Counted from the first letter of the stretch, positions 1 through 11,245 are shown. The stretch: 64,000 nucleotides of DNA from Sclerotiophoma versabilis (GCA_012274445.1 JAAROD010000004.1:372001-436000); one strand, 5' to 3'. Notes: a model not told the origin generated them from the letters alone. Numbers and translations: made by a program.

Positions 1-2006
1 TACTTACAAACTTAACTCTGATTTCTTCAAGCTCTGAGAGTTGAGTGCATCTTGGGTGACAACCCTGGCTGCACACAAAGATCGGCATTTGCTAGATGCA
101 ACATTCGGAGAAGACGAATAGTACGATCCGTACACAACGCACTCGATGATCTTGAGTGCTCAAGGTCAAACACTCACAAGGTAAATTGGCAAGCAGCGAG
201 CTACTCTTCCATTGAAGGGACGGTAAGAAGTGGCAGGTACCCCAGTTTATCATTCATATCTCTTATCACTATGAACTCTAGTTCCCGAAGGATCGGGGCC
301 GTTCTCGCTCATACAGATGACAATACATCGAATGCCCCCAGGAACTCTCTGACTGTATGTATGACGTGCAGCTTCCACATGTCTTCTCCGAGAAAGGGCC
401 GAAACTCTCCAAGCACTGGACTAAATAGTATCGCGAAGATTTTTACTGTGTTGAACCAACAGAGCCTCGACGCACCTGGCATCTGCTGACTCTGACTGGA
501 CATGCACATGTTGTACCAGTACTAGACACCTGAGAGGCTGTCGTGCTTGTGTAGCACACCTCGAATCGACACTCTCGAACCAAGCACTGCCAGGACAAGA
601 CTTCCTTACGTTACACGACCGACCGTTGGAAGGTTGCACGGCGCAATGATCTGTGCGCCGCAACAGCCTCGGCCGGCAGACAGGGCGCGGAACACCGAAA
701 CGTCAGGACCGCTTCCGGAAGAGATGCAGCAGCCTGGCAATCTGGCTTGTTTCGTGTCAGGAGCTACGTTGTTATTGCCTCTAGACCCGCACTAGAGGCT
801 GAGACTGGAGAGAAGCTGTCATCCCTTGCGCGCGTTGAGCCAGGTGCAGAGTGTCCGACAACCTGGTTCTCGACGCAAAGCGTGCATTCTCACACAAAAC
901 GATATGAAAGTGCGTCAGGCCTGAGCGGCTTACACCGCTGGCGTGAGCTGACAACAGTGGATCGATCGTGGCGTAGACCCATCAGATCGATACTACGCTA
1001 GCACACTCCCCTTGAGAGCGACCGACATTGATGTTTGTTCTTCAAAGCTGGTGGATAATTGCCCTATGTCAGGATTCCAGGGTAATTGCGTCCCCCTCAA
1101 CATATCTTCGGACTATGCTTCATCAGGGAAGATATGGAGAGCACAACAAGCTTGCAAGCCCCGACTTGCAACAATGGCTGGCCTTGCAGCACGGCTGGGA
1201 ATACAAACACAGAACTCCTGCATCTGCGCGGACCCGTCGCGCCCCGCATCCAAACACGCAGTGTGTACAACAAACAAGAAGGTCCAAGCGTTCCCACTAC
1301 CGTAAGGTGTTGCCTCCTCACACTGCCGTTGTCGAACAGTCTTGCCCTGTAGGACGAAGGGAGAACGCCAATGACAGCATCAATTCAAACTGCCAAGCTC
1401 CCTGGAATGAACCTACCGCACCACGTTGAACTGTCGGCCGTTGACTCTATCCTGTGCATGGAGTGCCTGCATGTTTGGACCCCTCCGATGCTGCTATCCG
1501 CTGCTTCCCGCCCACGAGGTTTACACATGTAAAGCCTCAACAAACCTGGATGTAGATCCTATCCAGGGTTGAGGACCCGGGCGCTATCAACCTAGTCAAC
1601 TCAAGCCACTGACATCTGAACCGGGCTTGCCATGCCTCATGGGATATGGGGCTGCATTAGTATATGCAGACCTTCCTGTTGTGTCTTCCTGAAGCTCATT
1701 CCACGTGTGAAAGTCAGACATCTGCAGCTCGATACGGCATGCCGATGAACCGACACACTATGGCGCTGAAGCAGGAATCATCTTACCCACTCGTTCCTGT
1801 GCACCCTCTCATTTCGTCACGCACACTCCTTGCTGCTGTCTCCAATTCGGTGTTTGTGTTAACGTCCGACAAGTCTGTGCAAGCCGGCTTGTTCGTTCAG
1901 GTTGCCGGACAATGGCCGTGTCTGCTTGCAATATAAACTATTCGCTCACCCTGCCAACTCGCACAACTCACCTGACAGCTGGCACTTATCCCAATCACAT
2001 TCCACA
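1..2006. other. No gene recognised
   Basis: About 2 kb at the left edge has only short overlapping open frames on both strands, none with a recognisable domain or a convincing set of splice sites. The sequence just before 2007 is presumably the promoter and leader of the downstream oxidoreductase gene. I see no tRNA, repeat array or transposon feature here. Confidence 0.5.
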
Positions 2007-3740
2007 ATGTCATACAACCAAAGGCAGCGGGAAGAGACAAGCCCTGCTACAGCCCCTTGTCAGCACGAACATTGGTGGCGAGAACGACAGCTGCGAAGCG
2101 ATAAACAACGTGGCAGATCACCTGTCAGACCGGCTATCATCCCTTCAACTCGGCCGACTGCGATCTTTGATCCTGATGAGTTCCGCCTAGTTGAGCCTCC
2201 TCGGCGAATCACCGATCTTGAGAAAGGTTTACAATGCAGCCACTCTAAGAGTAGCCTGCGAAGCACTGCCACCTCGATCTCCCCGTCTTCAGACCTTGTC
2301 TTACTGGAGAAAGTGCCAACACCACACAACCATGAATCACCCCCCAAACGCCGTACGCAAATCTTCCACCACCTCCGATATAGTGTCCTTGCAGTCTATC
2401 AACGCCTGTTCACATTTGTCTTCCTCATCAACTTAGCCGCAGTCCTCGTCCTCCTAAAGCACCAATCATGGAACAGCTCTAATGTGTTCAAACTCGACAA
2501 TCTCGCAACCCTCACTTCCTCGAACTTCCTCCTCGCGATACTCTTTCGCCAAGACTGGCTCATCAACCTCCTCTTCCGAACTGCCTGGCTCATACCTTGG
2601 TCCTTACCTCTCCGGGTGCGGAGAGTGGTGAGCAGAGTGTACTGCTATGGCGGCATTCACAGCGGTGCAGCGGTAATGGGAACCGTGTGGTGGATCGTCT
2701 TCACCGCCGTTATGAGCTGGGAGGGCGTGACGAGGGGCAACTACACACCCTTAATCTTGATCTCGACACTGGTGATAGCCTCACTCCTGATCACCATCAT
2801 CGCATTGTCGCTACCCCAATTACGCGTCGGACACCACGATACCTGGGAGCTTACGCACCGCTTCCTCGGCTGGACTTCCATCCTCCTCTTCTGGGCACAG
2901 ATGCTGCTGCTCACACACTACGCCACAAGCTCATCCACACCTCACCGGGATTTCAGCCAAGAGCTCATCAAAATACCAACGTTCTGGGCACTTATCGCTA
3001 TCACCCTTCTCCTCATCTACCCGTGGCTTCTCCTCCGCCGCTGGACCTTCACTGCAACCCCGCTCTCAAACCACGCCCTCCAACTCAGCTTCCCGAACAA
3101 AGTGCACAAGTACTCCTGCCTCGTCCTCTCATCCTCACCACTCCGGGAGTGGCACCCTTTCGCCACATTCCCAACTCCGCACACAGACACAAACAGCAAA
3201 GGCAACAGCCTCGTCATCAGCGCAGCAGGAGACTGGACGCGCAACCTCATCGCCACCGCGCAGTGGAAACGGAAAGAGCAGGACCTGCTGCGCACAGAAA
3301 AGCAGACAACAAGCCCGGAAACGGGCGGGCAGATGCAGTTCTACGTTAAATCCCACCCCCGGGCCGGCGTGCTCAGCTTGACGTGTTTGTACAGTCGCGT
3401 CGTGATCGTGACGACAGGGAGTGGCATCGGTCCTTGTCTGAGCAGTCTGCTCGATCGCCCGCGCGGCCAGGTCGTGCGGCTGTGCTGGTCGACGCGTTCG
3501 CCGTTGGCAACTTATGGCGCGGATATGATGGCGTTGGTGCACAGGGCGGATCCGGATGCGTGTGTGATCGATACAGATGCCATGGGTCGCCCGCAGCTGT
3601 TGGATGTGGCGTTTCGGCTTTACGTGGATGTCGGTGCTGAGGCGGTGTTTGTGCTGTCGAATGAGAAGGTTACGAGGATGGTAGTGGGTGGGCTGGAGAG
3701 GAGGGGTGTTCCGGCTTTTGGGCCGATTTGGGATTCGTGA
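2007..3740 (+). CDS. TmpA-like / ferric-reductase-like transmembrane oxidoreductase
   Basis: A single-exon 577-residue protein. The open frame extends upstream, but only from a TTG at 1902; the ATG at 2007 in CACAATG context is the first real start. Residues 1-120 are polar and probably cytosolic. Hydrophobic segments lie near 128-150, 171-200, 222-237, 248-270, 287-303 and 326-343. Histidines at 218 and 284 sit in or near membrane segments, as haem or FAD-domain histidines do in this superfamily. After the membrane part come a HPF element at 383-385 (flavin-domain type) and a glycine-rich GSGIGP stretch at 471-476 typical of the NAD(P)-binding half of ferric reductase and TmpA proteins. TmpA of Aspergillus is a plasma-membrane oxidoreductase affecting conidiation; that exact role here is inference. 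It ends 453 bp before the convergent PRELI-like gene. Confidence 0.8.
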   Translation: MSYNQRQREETSPATAPCQHEHWWRERQLRSDKQRGRSPVRPAIIPSTRPTAIFDPDEFRLVEPPRRITDLEKGLQCSHSKSSLRSTATSISPSSDLVLLEKVPTPHNHESPPKRRTQIFHHLRYSVLAVYQRLFTFVFLINLAAVLVLLKHQSWNSSNVFKLDNLATLTSSNFLLAILFRQDWLINLLFRTAWLIPWSLPLRVRRVVSRVYCYGGIHSGAAVMGTVWWIVFTAVMSWEGVTRGNYTPLILISTLVIASLLITIIALSLPQLRVGHHDTWELTHRFLGWTSILLFWAQMLLLTHYATSSSTPHRDFSQELIKIPTFWALIAITLLLIYPWLLLRRWTFTATPLSNHALQLSFPNKVHKYSCLVLSSSPLREWHPFATFPTPHTDTNSKGNSLVISAAGDWTRNLIATAQWKRKEQDLLRTEKQTTSPETGGQMQFYVKSHPRAGVLSLTCLYSRVVIVTTGSGIGPCLSSLLDRPRGQVVRLCWSTRSPLATYGADMMALVHRADPDACVIDTDAMGRPQLLDVAFRLYVDVGAEAVFVLSNEKVTRMVVGGLERRGVPAFGPIWDS

Positions 3741-4193
3741 TGGTTTTGTGAAAGCGATGTTGATGATGGTGGTGGTGCTGCTGCTTCTTTGATACCCAGT
3801 ACACACTGTACTTTTTCTTTTCCCTTGTTTTGAGATGGACATATGATACCCAGCTTTGCATGCAGGCACGCAGAAGTAATACTTACGAATGTTTAATTCA
3901 ATTTCTGATATTTTACTTTTTATACTGTACATTTGTGTTGCAAGCCAGTACCTGCGCCAGTGTATATGTTACAGTAGGAACCACAATGTGATAGGTGTGT
4001 ATGACGCGCGCGGTGCGCAGCGAGAGATGTGGTAGTAAGACAGAATCCAACCCAGCATGCAGCGAGTTGATAGACAGAAAGGGAGGGAGAGGAACCAGTA
4101 CGCCGTCGCTAAATATTGCCCAACCGAGAATCAAAACACGGTATGTCATCCTACACATATGCCGAGATACCATTTTATATCAACAGCTCGCTC

Positions 4194-5042
4194 TCACTGG
4201 TCATCGTCGTTCGGCGACTTGGCAAGCGGTGCGAGCAGTGAGCGGCCGGCGAGAATGGCCTCGCGGTCCCGGCGCATGCCCTCCAGCACGCCGACAAGTC
4301 CGCCTTCGCGCATGCGCTCGAGCACAACCTTCATGCCCTCCTTTGCGTTCGGCTGGCTGCGCTGTGCACGCGTCAGACCAATCTTTTCAATCTGGCGCTG
4401 CAGTGCTGCAGTGCCCCAGCTGCGTAAGAAGCCCATTTTCGGCTGCTCTTCGTCAGAAGCACTCGAGGCAGCCTCGTTAGCGGCCTCACGCTTCCTCTTC
4501 CAGGTCTCGCCGATGTGCGAGTGCAGTGTGACTGAGGAGGTGACTTCGGTTGTCTCGCCGTTGTCTTCGACTTTCACGCCTTTGCCGTCTTTGGCAAAGG
4601 AGAGGAAGCCATGCCGACGTGCGGCGCCCTCCATGCCCCTGAAAACCTTGGCTTCGTCCGGGATTTCGGGACGCTTGAAGTACTGACGCTCGACGACGGA
4701 GAGGACGCCAGTCCACTCCAGATTGCGCGACTCGGTGTCCATCCATCCCTCCTTTACATCGACAACGCTCTTCTCGAGGATGTATGTCTGCGTGTCGCCG
4801 CTGGCTGAGGCGCCAAGGAAGGACTTGGGCAGCAGGCGCAGGACAGCGGCAGGCAGCTTCGAGCGCTTGAGGTGCAGACGGATGGTGGTGAGGCGCTGGG
4901 TGGCCGGGTCGTAGGAGCGCGCGATGGTGTCGGTGGAGAGAACATGGGTTGCGTAGGGGTTGGGGTAGCGCAGGAAGTAGGCGAGGGTCACAGCGGGGAA
5001 GGAGTAGGAGTAGGTCTCCTGGGACGAGTAGAACTTGACCAT
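4194..5042 (-). CDS. PRELI/MSF1-domain protein, Ups1-like mitochondrial lipid transfer protein
   Basis: A single-exon 282-residue protein. The start is the ATG at 5042 (GCCATGG context); the longer frame to 5051 begins with TTG. The N-terminus matches the PRELI/MSF1 domain: a short strand, then a RYPNPYATHV stretch near residues 25-34 and the STDTIAR element that follows it, closest to yeast Ups1 among the Ups proteins as I remember them. The middle has the conserved ESRNLEWTG region. The C-terminal third is charged and extends beyond the yeast protein. Ups1 shuttles phosphatidic acid across the mitochondrial intermembrane space with Mdm35. It is divergent from tryptophanyl-tRNA synthetase, with 481 bp between start codons. 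Family assignment is firm; the Ups1 subtype is likely but not proven. Confidence 0.85.
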   Translation of the reverse strand: MVKFYSSQETYSYSFPAVTLAYFLRYPNPYATHVLSTDTIARSYDPATQRLTTIRLHLKRSKLPAAVLRLLPKSFLGASASGDTQTYILEKSVVDVKEGWMDTESRNLEWTGVLSVVERQYFKRPEIPDEAKVFRGMEGAARRHGFLSFAKDGKGVKVEDNGETTEVTSSVTLHSHIGETWKRKREAANEAASSASDEEQPKMGFLRSWGTAALQRQIEKIGLTRAQRSQPNAKEGMKVVLERMREGGLVGVLEGMRRDREAILAGRSLLAPLAKSPNDDDQ

Positions 5043-5085
5043 GGCGGGCAATGGCGGTGCTGTTCACGTGCTGGCGGTGGTCGTG

Positions 5086-5115
5086 TGTCGATGTCGATGT
5101 CGATGTCGATGTCGA
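5086..5115. repeat. Hexanucleotide microsatellite (TGTCGA)5
   Basis: Five perfect tandem TGTCGA units lie 44 bp upstream of the PRELI-like start codon, within the shared divergent promoter. A looser GTGGAT/GTGGTGTGGAT repeat follows immediately at about 5119-5146. Confidence 0.9.
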
Positions 5116-5426
5116 GGGAGTGGATGTGGATGTGGTGTGGATGTGGAAAAGCAGGGCAGGCTCGCGGTATTGCTATCTTTGTGGTGTGTGTTGCATGATC
5201 GATGGCAGCCAATTGTCAGGCAACAATTGGGCAGACGTGTGATGCGGGGGAGGTGGAAGGCTGGTGGTGTGACGTTTGTGAGGAGACGGAGCTCTGCTGA
5301 CGCCCAGACAAAAGCTGGCGGAGCGCCACCACCGCGGTCAGCTGTGGCTGAGGCGTGGCGCATCTGCCCCGCGAAATTGCTCGACTGCCGTTAGTGGGGT
5401 CGTCTTCTGTATTTATCCATATTGAC

Positions 5427-5433
5427 TGACTCA
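5427..5433. promoter_or_regulatory. TGACTCA, candidate CpcA/Gcn4 (cross-pathway control) site
   Basis: A perfect TGACTCA lies about 91 bp upstream of the tryptophanyl-tRNA synthetase ATG. Gcn4/CpcA binds this heptamer and induces amino acid biosynthesis and aminoacyl-tRNA synthetase genes under amino acid starvation. Function here is inferred from position; the heptamer is expected several times by chance in 64 kb. Confidence 0.5.
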
Positions 5434-5523
5434 ACGAGTGAGTAATTGCAGGACACAACGATACAGCTCCTGCGCGGGAAGCTCTACATATCCCCCAACA
5501 CCTCCACGAGAGCATCGCCCGCC

Positions 5524-7011
5524 ATGACAGAGCCCGAACCGCCCTCCGTGGCTGCCCTCAGCATCGCCGCAACCGCCGCCGAACCCGTGTCCAAAGCAAC
5601 CGCGCAGGAAATCAACCCCTGGGACGTCCAGGCTGCGACCGACGCCGATGGCAATGTCCAGGAGTTCGACTATGCGGCCATCTCCGCACAGTGGGCCACA
5701 AAGCTCATCGACGACGCCCTGCTGGAGCGATTCGAGCGTGTGACAGGCCACAAGCCGCACCGCTGGCTACGACGGCGCCTGTTCTTCTCGCACCGCGACC
5801 TCGACCTCATTCTGGACAAGTACGAGAAGGGCGAGGACTTCCTGCTGTACACGGGACGTGGGCCCAGCAGCGATGCCATGCACATTGGGCACACCATTCC
5901 CTTCGAATTCACAAAGTGGATGCAGGATGTCTTCGATGTACCGCTGGTCATCATGTTGACGGACGACGAGAAGTTCCTCTTCAAGGAGAAGCTGAAGCAG
6001 CCCGAGGTCTACGAGTTTGCGCGACAGAACGCCAAGGACATCATCTCCATTGGCTTCGACCCGAAGAAGACCTTCATGTACATCGACTCCGAGTTCTTCA
6101 CCTCAGGCTTCAACAGGCACTTCAACCTCAATGCTACCGAGTTCGAGAAGCTCATAACCAACAACCAGGTGCGCGGCGCATTCGGCTTCCACGGCTCCAC
6201 CAACATTGGCAGCAATGCCTTTGCTGCTAAGCAGTGTGTTGCTGCTTTCGCCTCCTCATACCCCTTTATCTGGGGGCAAGACCACAAGACATATCACCGA
6301 TCGAAGCAGCTCGCTGCGATACCCTGCATCATCCCCTGCGCTATCGATCAGGACCCCTACTTCCGTCTCGTTCGTGAGAACTGCAACAGGATGGACCAAC
6401 CGTCGCCAAAGCCTGCCTTGATCCACTCCAAGTTCCTCACAGCACTGCAAGGTGCAGGCGGTAAAATGAGCGCCTCGAACCCCAACTCGGCCATCTTCAT
6501 GAGCGATACCCCCAAAGATATCAAGAAGAAGATCAACAATCACGCCTTTAGTGGCGGACAAGAGACGCTGGAACTGCATCGCGAGAAGGGTGGTAACCCC
6601 GACATTGACGTCTCATACCAGTACCTTTCATACTTTGAGGATGATGATGAAAAGCTGTTGAGACTTGCGGATGAATACCGCAAAGGCGAGCTTTTGACCG
6701 GTGAGATGAAGAAAGAGTGCATTGATATGATGACACAGTACGTGAAGAAGTTCCAGGAGGCACGAGCAAAGGTCACAGATGAGGTTCTCGAGGAATTTAC
6801 ACGCCCAAGGCAGCTTGAATGGAAGGGCAATACCAGGGTAGAGAAGCCAAAGGTCGAGGAGAAGGTCGAGAAGAAGAAAGAGGGCGAAGCAGCTTTGGCA
6901 GGTACAGATGGCCAGCCACTGACTAAAAATCAACAGAAGAAGCTCGCGAAGCTGGCAGAGCAGGAGAGGAAGAAGGCCGAGAAGGCGGCGGCAGCTGCTG
7001 CGAAGAACTAG
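5524..7011 (+). CDS. WRS1: Tryptophanyl-tRNA synthetase, cytosolic
   Basis: A single-exon 495-residue class I aminoacyl-tRNA synthetase that charges tRNA-Trp. The upstream extension to 5446 begins with TTG; the ATG at 5524 (GCCATGA) is the true start. The HIGH signature is at 120-123 within GPSSDAMHIGH, and the KMSAS loop is at 314-318. The spacing and the PFIWGQDHK and DQDPYFRLVR elements are those of the eukaryotic/archaeal TrpRS branch rather than the bacterial or mitochondrial one. The C-terminal 60 residues are a lysine- and alanine-rich tail, as in other fungal cytosolic enzymes. There is no obvious mitochondrial presequence. It is divergent from the PRELI-like gene. Confidence 0.97.
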   Translation: MTEPEPPSVAALSIAATAAEPVSKATAQEINPWDVQAATDADGNVQEFDYAAISAQWATKLIDDALLERFERVTGHKPHRWLRRRLFFSHRDLDLILDKYEKGEDFLLYTGRGPSSDAMHIGHTIPFEFTKWMQDVFDVPLVIMLTDDEKFLFKEKLKQPEVYEFARQNAKDIISIGFDPKKTFMYIDSEFFTSGFNRHFNLNATEFEKLITNNQVRGAFGFHGSTNIGSNAFAAKQCVAAFASSYPFIWGQDHKTYHRSKQLAAIPCIIPCAIDQDPYFRLVRENCNRMDQPSPKPALIHSKFLTALQGAGGKMSASNPNSAIFMSDTPKDIKKKINNHAFSGGQETLELHREKGGNPDIDVSYQYLSYFEDDDEKLLRLADEYRKGELLTGEMKKECIDMMTQYVKKFQEARAKVTDEVLEEFTRPRQLEWKGNTRVEKPKVEEKVEKKKEGEAALAGTDGQPLTKNQQKKLAKLAEQERKKAEKAAAAAAKN

Positions 7012-7250
7012 AGGAAGACACAATACCAAAGAGCATACTCAAGGCCCGAAAGAGCCTATTCGCAAAGCCCTCATATGGTCCCATGTGCTCAGTGAATTAC
7101 GTTATCTGCTCGTCGAACGTTGACCAATACAATATCGCTATCAGTTATCAGGGTCCGTCGCTACTCTGTTCATGACGTACTTCCAATAGCTTTAAATTAT
7201 ACGTCGTCCTACGGCACTGGAGAGCAAATCTGGTACCTGCAGCTTAGTCT

Positions 7251-7586
7251 ACCGTTGTTCCCTTCCCACCCGGCCCGTATGCACCAACAGAAAGCTTAAC
7301 CACACATCAAGATGTTGTCACCTCCACGGCCAGATCCTTGGCCTTTTTGTCCACTCCACTTCTCGAATATCACGCGGCTTCTAAGGATCTGCCAAGCTGG
7401 GTGCTTGTCTCTTCTGGCAACTCGGCCCCAAGCACTGCTATCGCTCGCTGTCTCTTATTCGATGACCATAAAATTACCAGCATTACCGACAATCTTCAAG
7501 ATGGGACCTCGATCGCTTCGCATGAGTTTATGCACGGCCGATTCAAAGTCATCAAGGTATCATTTAAAAGCGACAACAAACCATGA
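7251..7586 (+). other. Protein-like open frame without ATG, possible exon or gene remnant
   Basis: A frame stays open for about 112 codons between a TAG just before 7251 and the stop at 7584-7586, yet it has no ATG at its beginning. Its composition (serine-, alanine- and threonine-rich, then a mixed charged and hydrophobic part) looks more protein-like than the neighbouring frames, and a GTATCA donor-like site occurs near 7557. I do not recognise a family. It could be an exon of an unannotated gene, a decayed gene or chance. Confidence 0.2.
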
Positions 7587-7724
7587 ACCCGATTTCACAT
7601 GCCATAAGCAAGCACGATCCCTGGCTTCTGCTCCACTCGAAAGCTTTTATCTCAGCCTTGCTGTTCATAGCGACGCCAGAATTTTCACGGATGCATTTTG
7701 AGTAGCTTTCAGCCCTGAGTTGCT

Positions 7725-9662
7725 ATGACACCCATCAGTAGAAAGGAAGGGCGCAATGTTGCGGTGCGAGAATCACTACTGTCCACACAACGCCAACAAA
7801 GAACGTGCTCCGAGAGCTCAGGGTACACGAATCTATCCAATACATGTACGAACACAACGTATAACTCGGCTACGCCATGCTTGTCACGACGGACTACAAC
7901 TCACACCGCGATCCAAGTTGCTGAACAGGACATGACCCTCCGTCAATGCGTCGAAAGATATACAAGAGCGATCATGTGGTCCGTCCTGTTCTCCTTGACC
8001 TTGATCATGGAAGGTTACTCCACCATCCTCGTTCCGAACTTATACTCCCTCGACCCGTTTCTGCGTCGATTTGGAACACGACAACACAACGGTGACTACG
8101 AAATCAGTGCTGGGTGGCAAAGTGCTTTAGTTAATGGGGCATTGGCAGGTCAGATCATTGGACTTTTCCTTGCTGGCTGGCTAGCTGAGAAGATTGGGTA
8201 CCGCAAGACACTCATGGCTGGGTTGATCGCGGTCACGGCGTTCATCACAATCACGTTCTTTGCAACAAGCAAGCCAGTACTACTTGTGGGGCAGTGTTTA
8301 CTTGGTGCACCGTGGGGCGTGTTTCAGACGATCAGCACACTGTATGCGAGCGATGTCTTGCCTGTCAAACTGAGAGGGTATTTGACCACGTACGTACAAT
8401 TTTCTGTCATGAGATATCTGTGGAATCATTCATTGATTTAAGCAGGTATGTGAATGCCTGTTGGGTCATCGGCCAGTTGATCGCGTCCATCGTCCTCCGC
8501 GCAATGCTTACCATAACTTCCCAATGGGCATACAGAATTCCATTCGGCCTTCAATGGGCCTTCCCTGTTCCAATATTCGTTGTCGTGGTACTTGCTCCTG
8601 AGTCTCCTTGGTGGCTTGTTCGTCAGAATGACCTCAAGGGGGCAAAGGATTCGCTTCGTCGGCTGCGCAAGCAGGCAGAGGACGAGCCGGACACAGACTT
8701 TGACGCAGGTCTCATACAGACACTGAAGCAGATCCAGCTGACCAACGATACTGAGAAAGATTTACAAAGTGGTACGAGATATATTGACTGCTTCAAAGGT
8801 GTTGACAAAAGAAGGACCGAGATAACTTGCATGTGCTGGATCATTCAGACGCTGTGCGGCAGCACTTTCATGGGCTTTTCAACCTATTTTTGTACGAACT
8901 TTTCTGGGACACCTTCCAGATACCCTCAATACTAGGACTGACTTTCATACAGACGAACAAGCCGGCCTTGGTGCCGAACACGCCTTCACCCTCTCCCTCG
9001 CCCAATTTGCCATCGGTCTTCTCGGGGTTTTCGCCTCCTGGTTTCTCCTTTCCTACCTCGGACGGCGCATGATATATATTTCAGGTCAGGCAATTACATT
9101 CCTCTGCGTTTTACTGATCGGCATTCTTGCTTGCATCCCACACCGAAACTCTACCACCTCTTCGGCGAGCAATGTGTCTCGCTCCGATGGTAGCGTAAGC
9201 ACATCAAACAAAACCGTCGATACCGGAGGCGCAATACCCTGGGCTATCGCTGCACTTCTACTTGTATTCACCGCCGTTTACGATGCTACCATTGGCCCTC
9301 TTTGTTACACCCTTGTCTCCGAGATTCCATCTACGCGCTTACGCTTCAAGACCATCGTCCTAGCACGCAATTGCTACAACATCTCCGGTATCGTCACCAA
9401 CCTCATTACCCCAAGAATGTTGAACCCGACAGCCTTGGCTTGGGGGGCCAAGGCTGGTTTCTTCTGGTCCGGCACCGCCGTGATTGGCTTGATCTGGTCC
9501 TGGTGGCGGTTGCCCGAGACGAAGGGACGAACCTTTGCGCAGATCGAGTCACTTTTCCGCAACAAGACGAGTGCTAGGAAGTTCAAAGGTACGCGGCTTT
9601 CAGAAGAAGAGCCGCAGAGAGACGTAAGTGCAGGCAGAAAAAGGAGTGAGGTGCAGGTGTGA
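7725..9662 (+). CDS. MFS sugar transporter, maltose/alpha-glucoside permease type
   Basis: Three exons, 7725-8389, 8446-8891 and 8953-9662, joined across introns of 56 and 61 bp (GTACGT...CAG and GTACGA...CAG), give 606 residues. Each splice restores conserved sequence of the family (TTYVN and FYEQAGL). Twelve membrane segments are expected. Signatures visible are a GYRKT loop after TM2, a PESPWWLVR element before the central cytosolic loop, and LPETKGRTF at the end of the last helix. These belong to the Mal11/alpha-glucoside:proton symporter branch of the sugar porter family at the plasma membrane. The serine/threonine-rich N-terminus of about 70 residues is long but normal for this branch. 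Substrate is inferred from family resemblance. Confidence 0.88.
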
Positions 9663-10126
9663 TCGCGTTAAAGTTTTGTGTATTTTGAACATGCCGGCGT
9701 CCAGGTGTTCTCGCGGCATTACCATTGTACCCATATGAAATGTCTATAATTTACTGCTTGCACTGTATACACCTTCTTCTATAATTCTTCTCTAATGTTG
9801 CGATAAGAGTCACATACAAGATCGCAAACCCTGGTTCATTGGAAGTGTTGGGGGCAGCTTCACGTAGGTCGTGTAGATTCATGATAAGACAAAAGCTACA
9901 CAGCATACTATCTATAGACCTTTTAGCTGCATTAAAACGGTTAGAAGATAGTCACAATCATGTCCGACATCTCGGTAACACAAGAGCCCCTTCTACTATC
10001 AGAGATTACCAGTCACATTTGCCCTCACATCGTACAACAAACCATAACTAATCCATGATTTTGACTCCAGAATCAACGCCCACCTGTACCATAGCGGAGA
10101 GCCAACCATCAGACTTGCAAATACCC
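9663..10126. other. Intergenic, convergent ends
   Basis: The 3' ends of the plus-strand transporter and the minus-strand sulfotransferase-like gene face each other here. The stretch is AT-richer than its flanks and I see no gene in it. Confidence 0.5.
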
Positions 10127-11245
10127 CTACTCACCCCTCCACCTCCGGTTATATAACCACTCATACTCCTCCATCGCGTCCACAACCAGCCTCTCTAGCC
10201 GCTCAGCCAACACACTACCAAATTCATCCTCCCACTTCTCTCGCTCCGCTGCGATGTGAATCACTCCTGGAGCCAGCTTGTCTAGAACAATACCAGTACT
10301 AGCGAGCAGCGTATTTTTCATCCGACGCTCTATTTTGCTGAGTTGGCCTTGTTCCTCAGTGGGCGTGGCATCCCACTGCGTCCGCGTTTTGTTGGCGTCT
10401 AAACCTACAGCCTGCGCGTATCGGCGGACGAACGCGGGATCCTGGAGTTGCGAGGCATCGATGATGAGCGGGGCGTTGAATTTCGCGTTGTGAGGTTTTT
10501 GATCATGTGCGTTGTACTCTTGCGCGTTGTTTTGAGCGCATGAGTGTTGCGATACGAGGAAGTTGTACAAATTCATGTGCTAATGGAACGTACACTCCCA
10601 CCGCATTACCGTTTCACTTTCCGAGCTTAACACGGTTGGTAAGCCCTCGTTATCGATGGCTGTGCGCACAACACTGGGGAAGGTGAGTGCTGGATGGCGG
10701 ATCAGGAATGTGGCTCTAACGCGGGTCCAGAGAGCGGGTGGGATGGCCGTTGGGTTTGCGACCGGTGCCTGCTGAGCGCTCTGTGCGTATTTGTGGTGAC
10801 TTAACCCCATGGTTGTGGGTTTAAAGGTTGTGAGATTGGAAGCTGAAAGGCTGGAAGCCGACGAGTGAAGGTAAGAGGATTCAACAGAGGCCGACAGAGT
10901 CCAGTTCACATGCTCTTTGACGTAGCTTCCTTTTTCCAATGCTTCGGTCCGGTGAACCCAATTCGACCATGCCTCAACCCCTTTTCTTAACGTGTCGTCC
11001 ATGGTTTGCTTCTCAGAATGGCTCCAGGCTTCGTATGGCCGCGTGAGTATGGAGTTCTCGAAGCGGTGCGATAACGCGGGGAGGAAGAAGTATCCGTCGC
11101 GAGGGTGAGAGAGAATAGAGGGCTGGGAGGGGAGCGCGAGGAGGTGGGTCAGCAGATTTGATGCCGTGCGCGGGATTGAGATTAGAATGTTGTGTTGGGA
11201 GAGGGTCATAGGGTCTCGTGGTGGTTGTCCAAGGATATCTGACAT
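10127..11245 (-). pseudogene. Sulfotransferase-like P-loop protein, interrupted by an in-frame TAG
   Basis: An ATG at 11245 opens a frame of 221 codons that stops at TAG (10580-10582). The same frame then continues open for 150 further codons to 10127, so one nonsense codon splits what reads as a single protein of about 372 residues. The N-terminus has a strand-loop ISIPRTASN at about residues 24-32, the position of the 5'-phosphosulfate (PAPS) loop in sulfotransferases, and a later FLIRHP...S element resembles the 3'-phosphate site. A splice cannot remove the stop: the nearest GT...AG pair would be only about 15 bp. A tryptophan TGG codon changed by one base would give this TAG, but that is inference. 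Alternatives are stop-codon readthrough or a sequencing error. Its substrate is unknown. Confidence 0.65.

Noticed and set aside
4486..5067. Minus-strand frame of 193 codons overlapping the PRELI-like gene
   Set aside because: It is an out-of-frame shadow, low-complexity in Pro, Arg and His, overlapped by a frame with clear domain match.
10566..10600. Tiny intron removing the TAG in the sulfotransferase-like gene
   Set aside because: The only GT...AG pair around the stop is about 15 bp, well below the 44-bp minimum seen elsewhere in this window.
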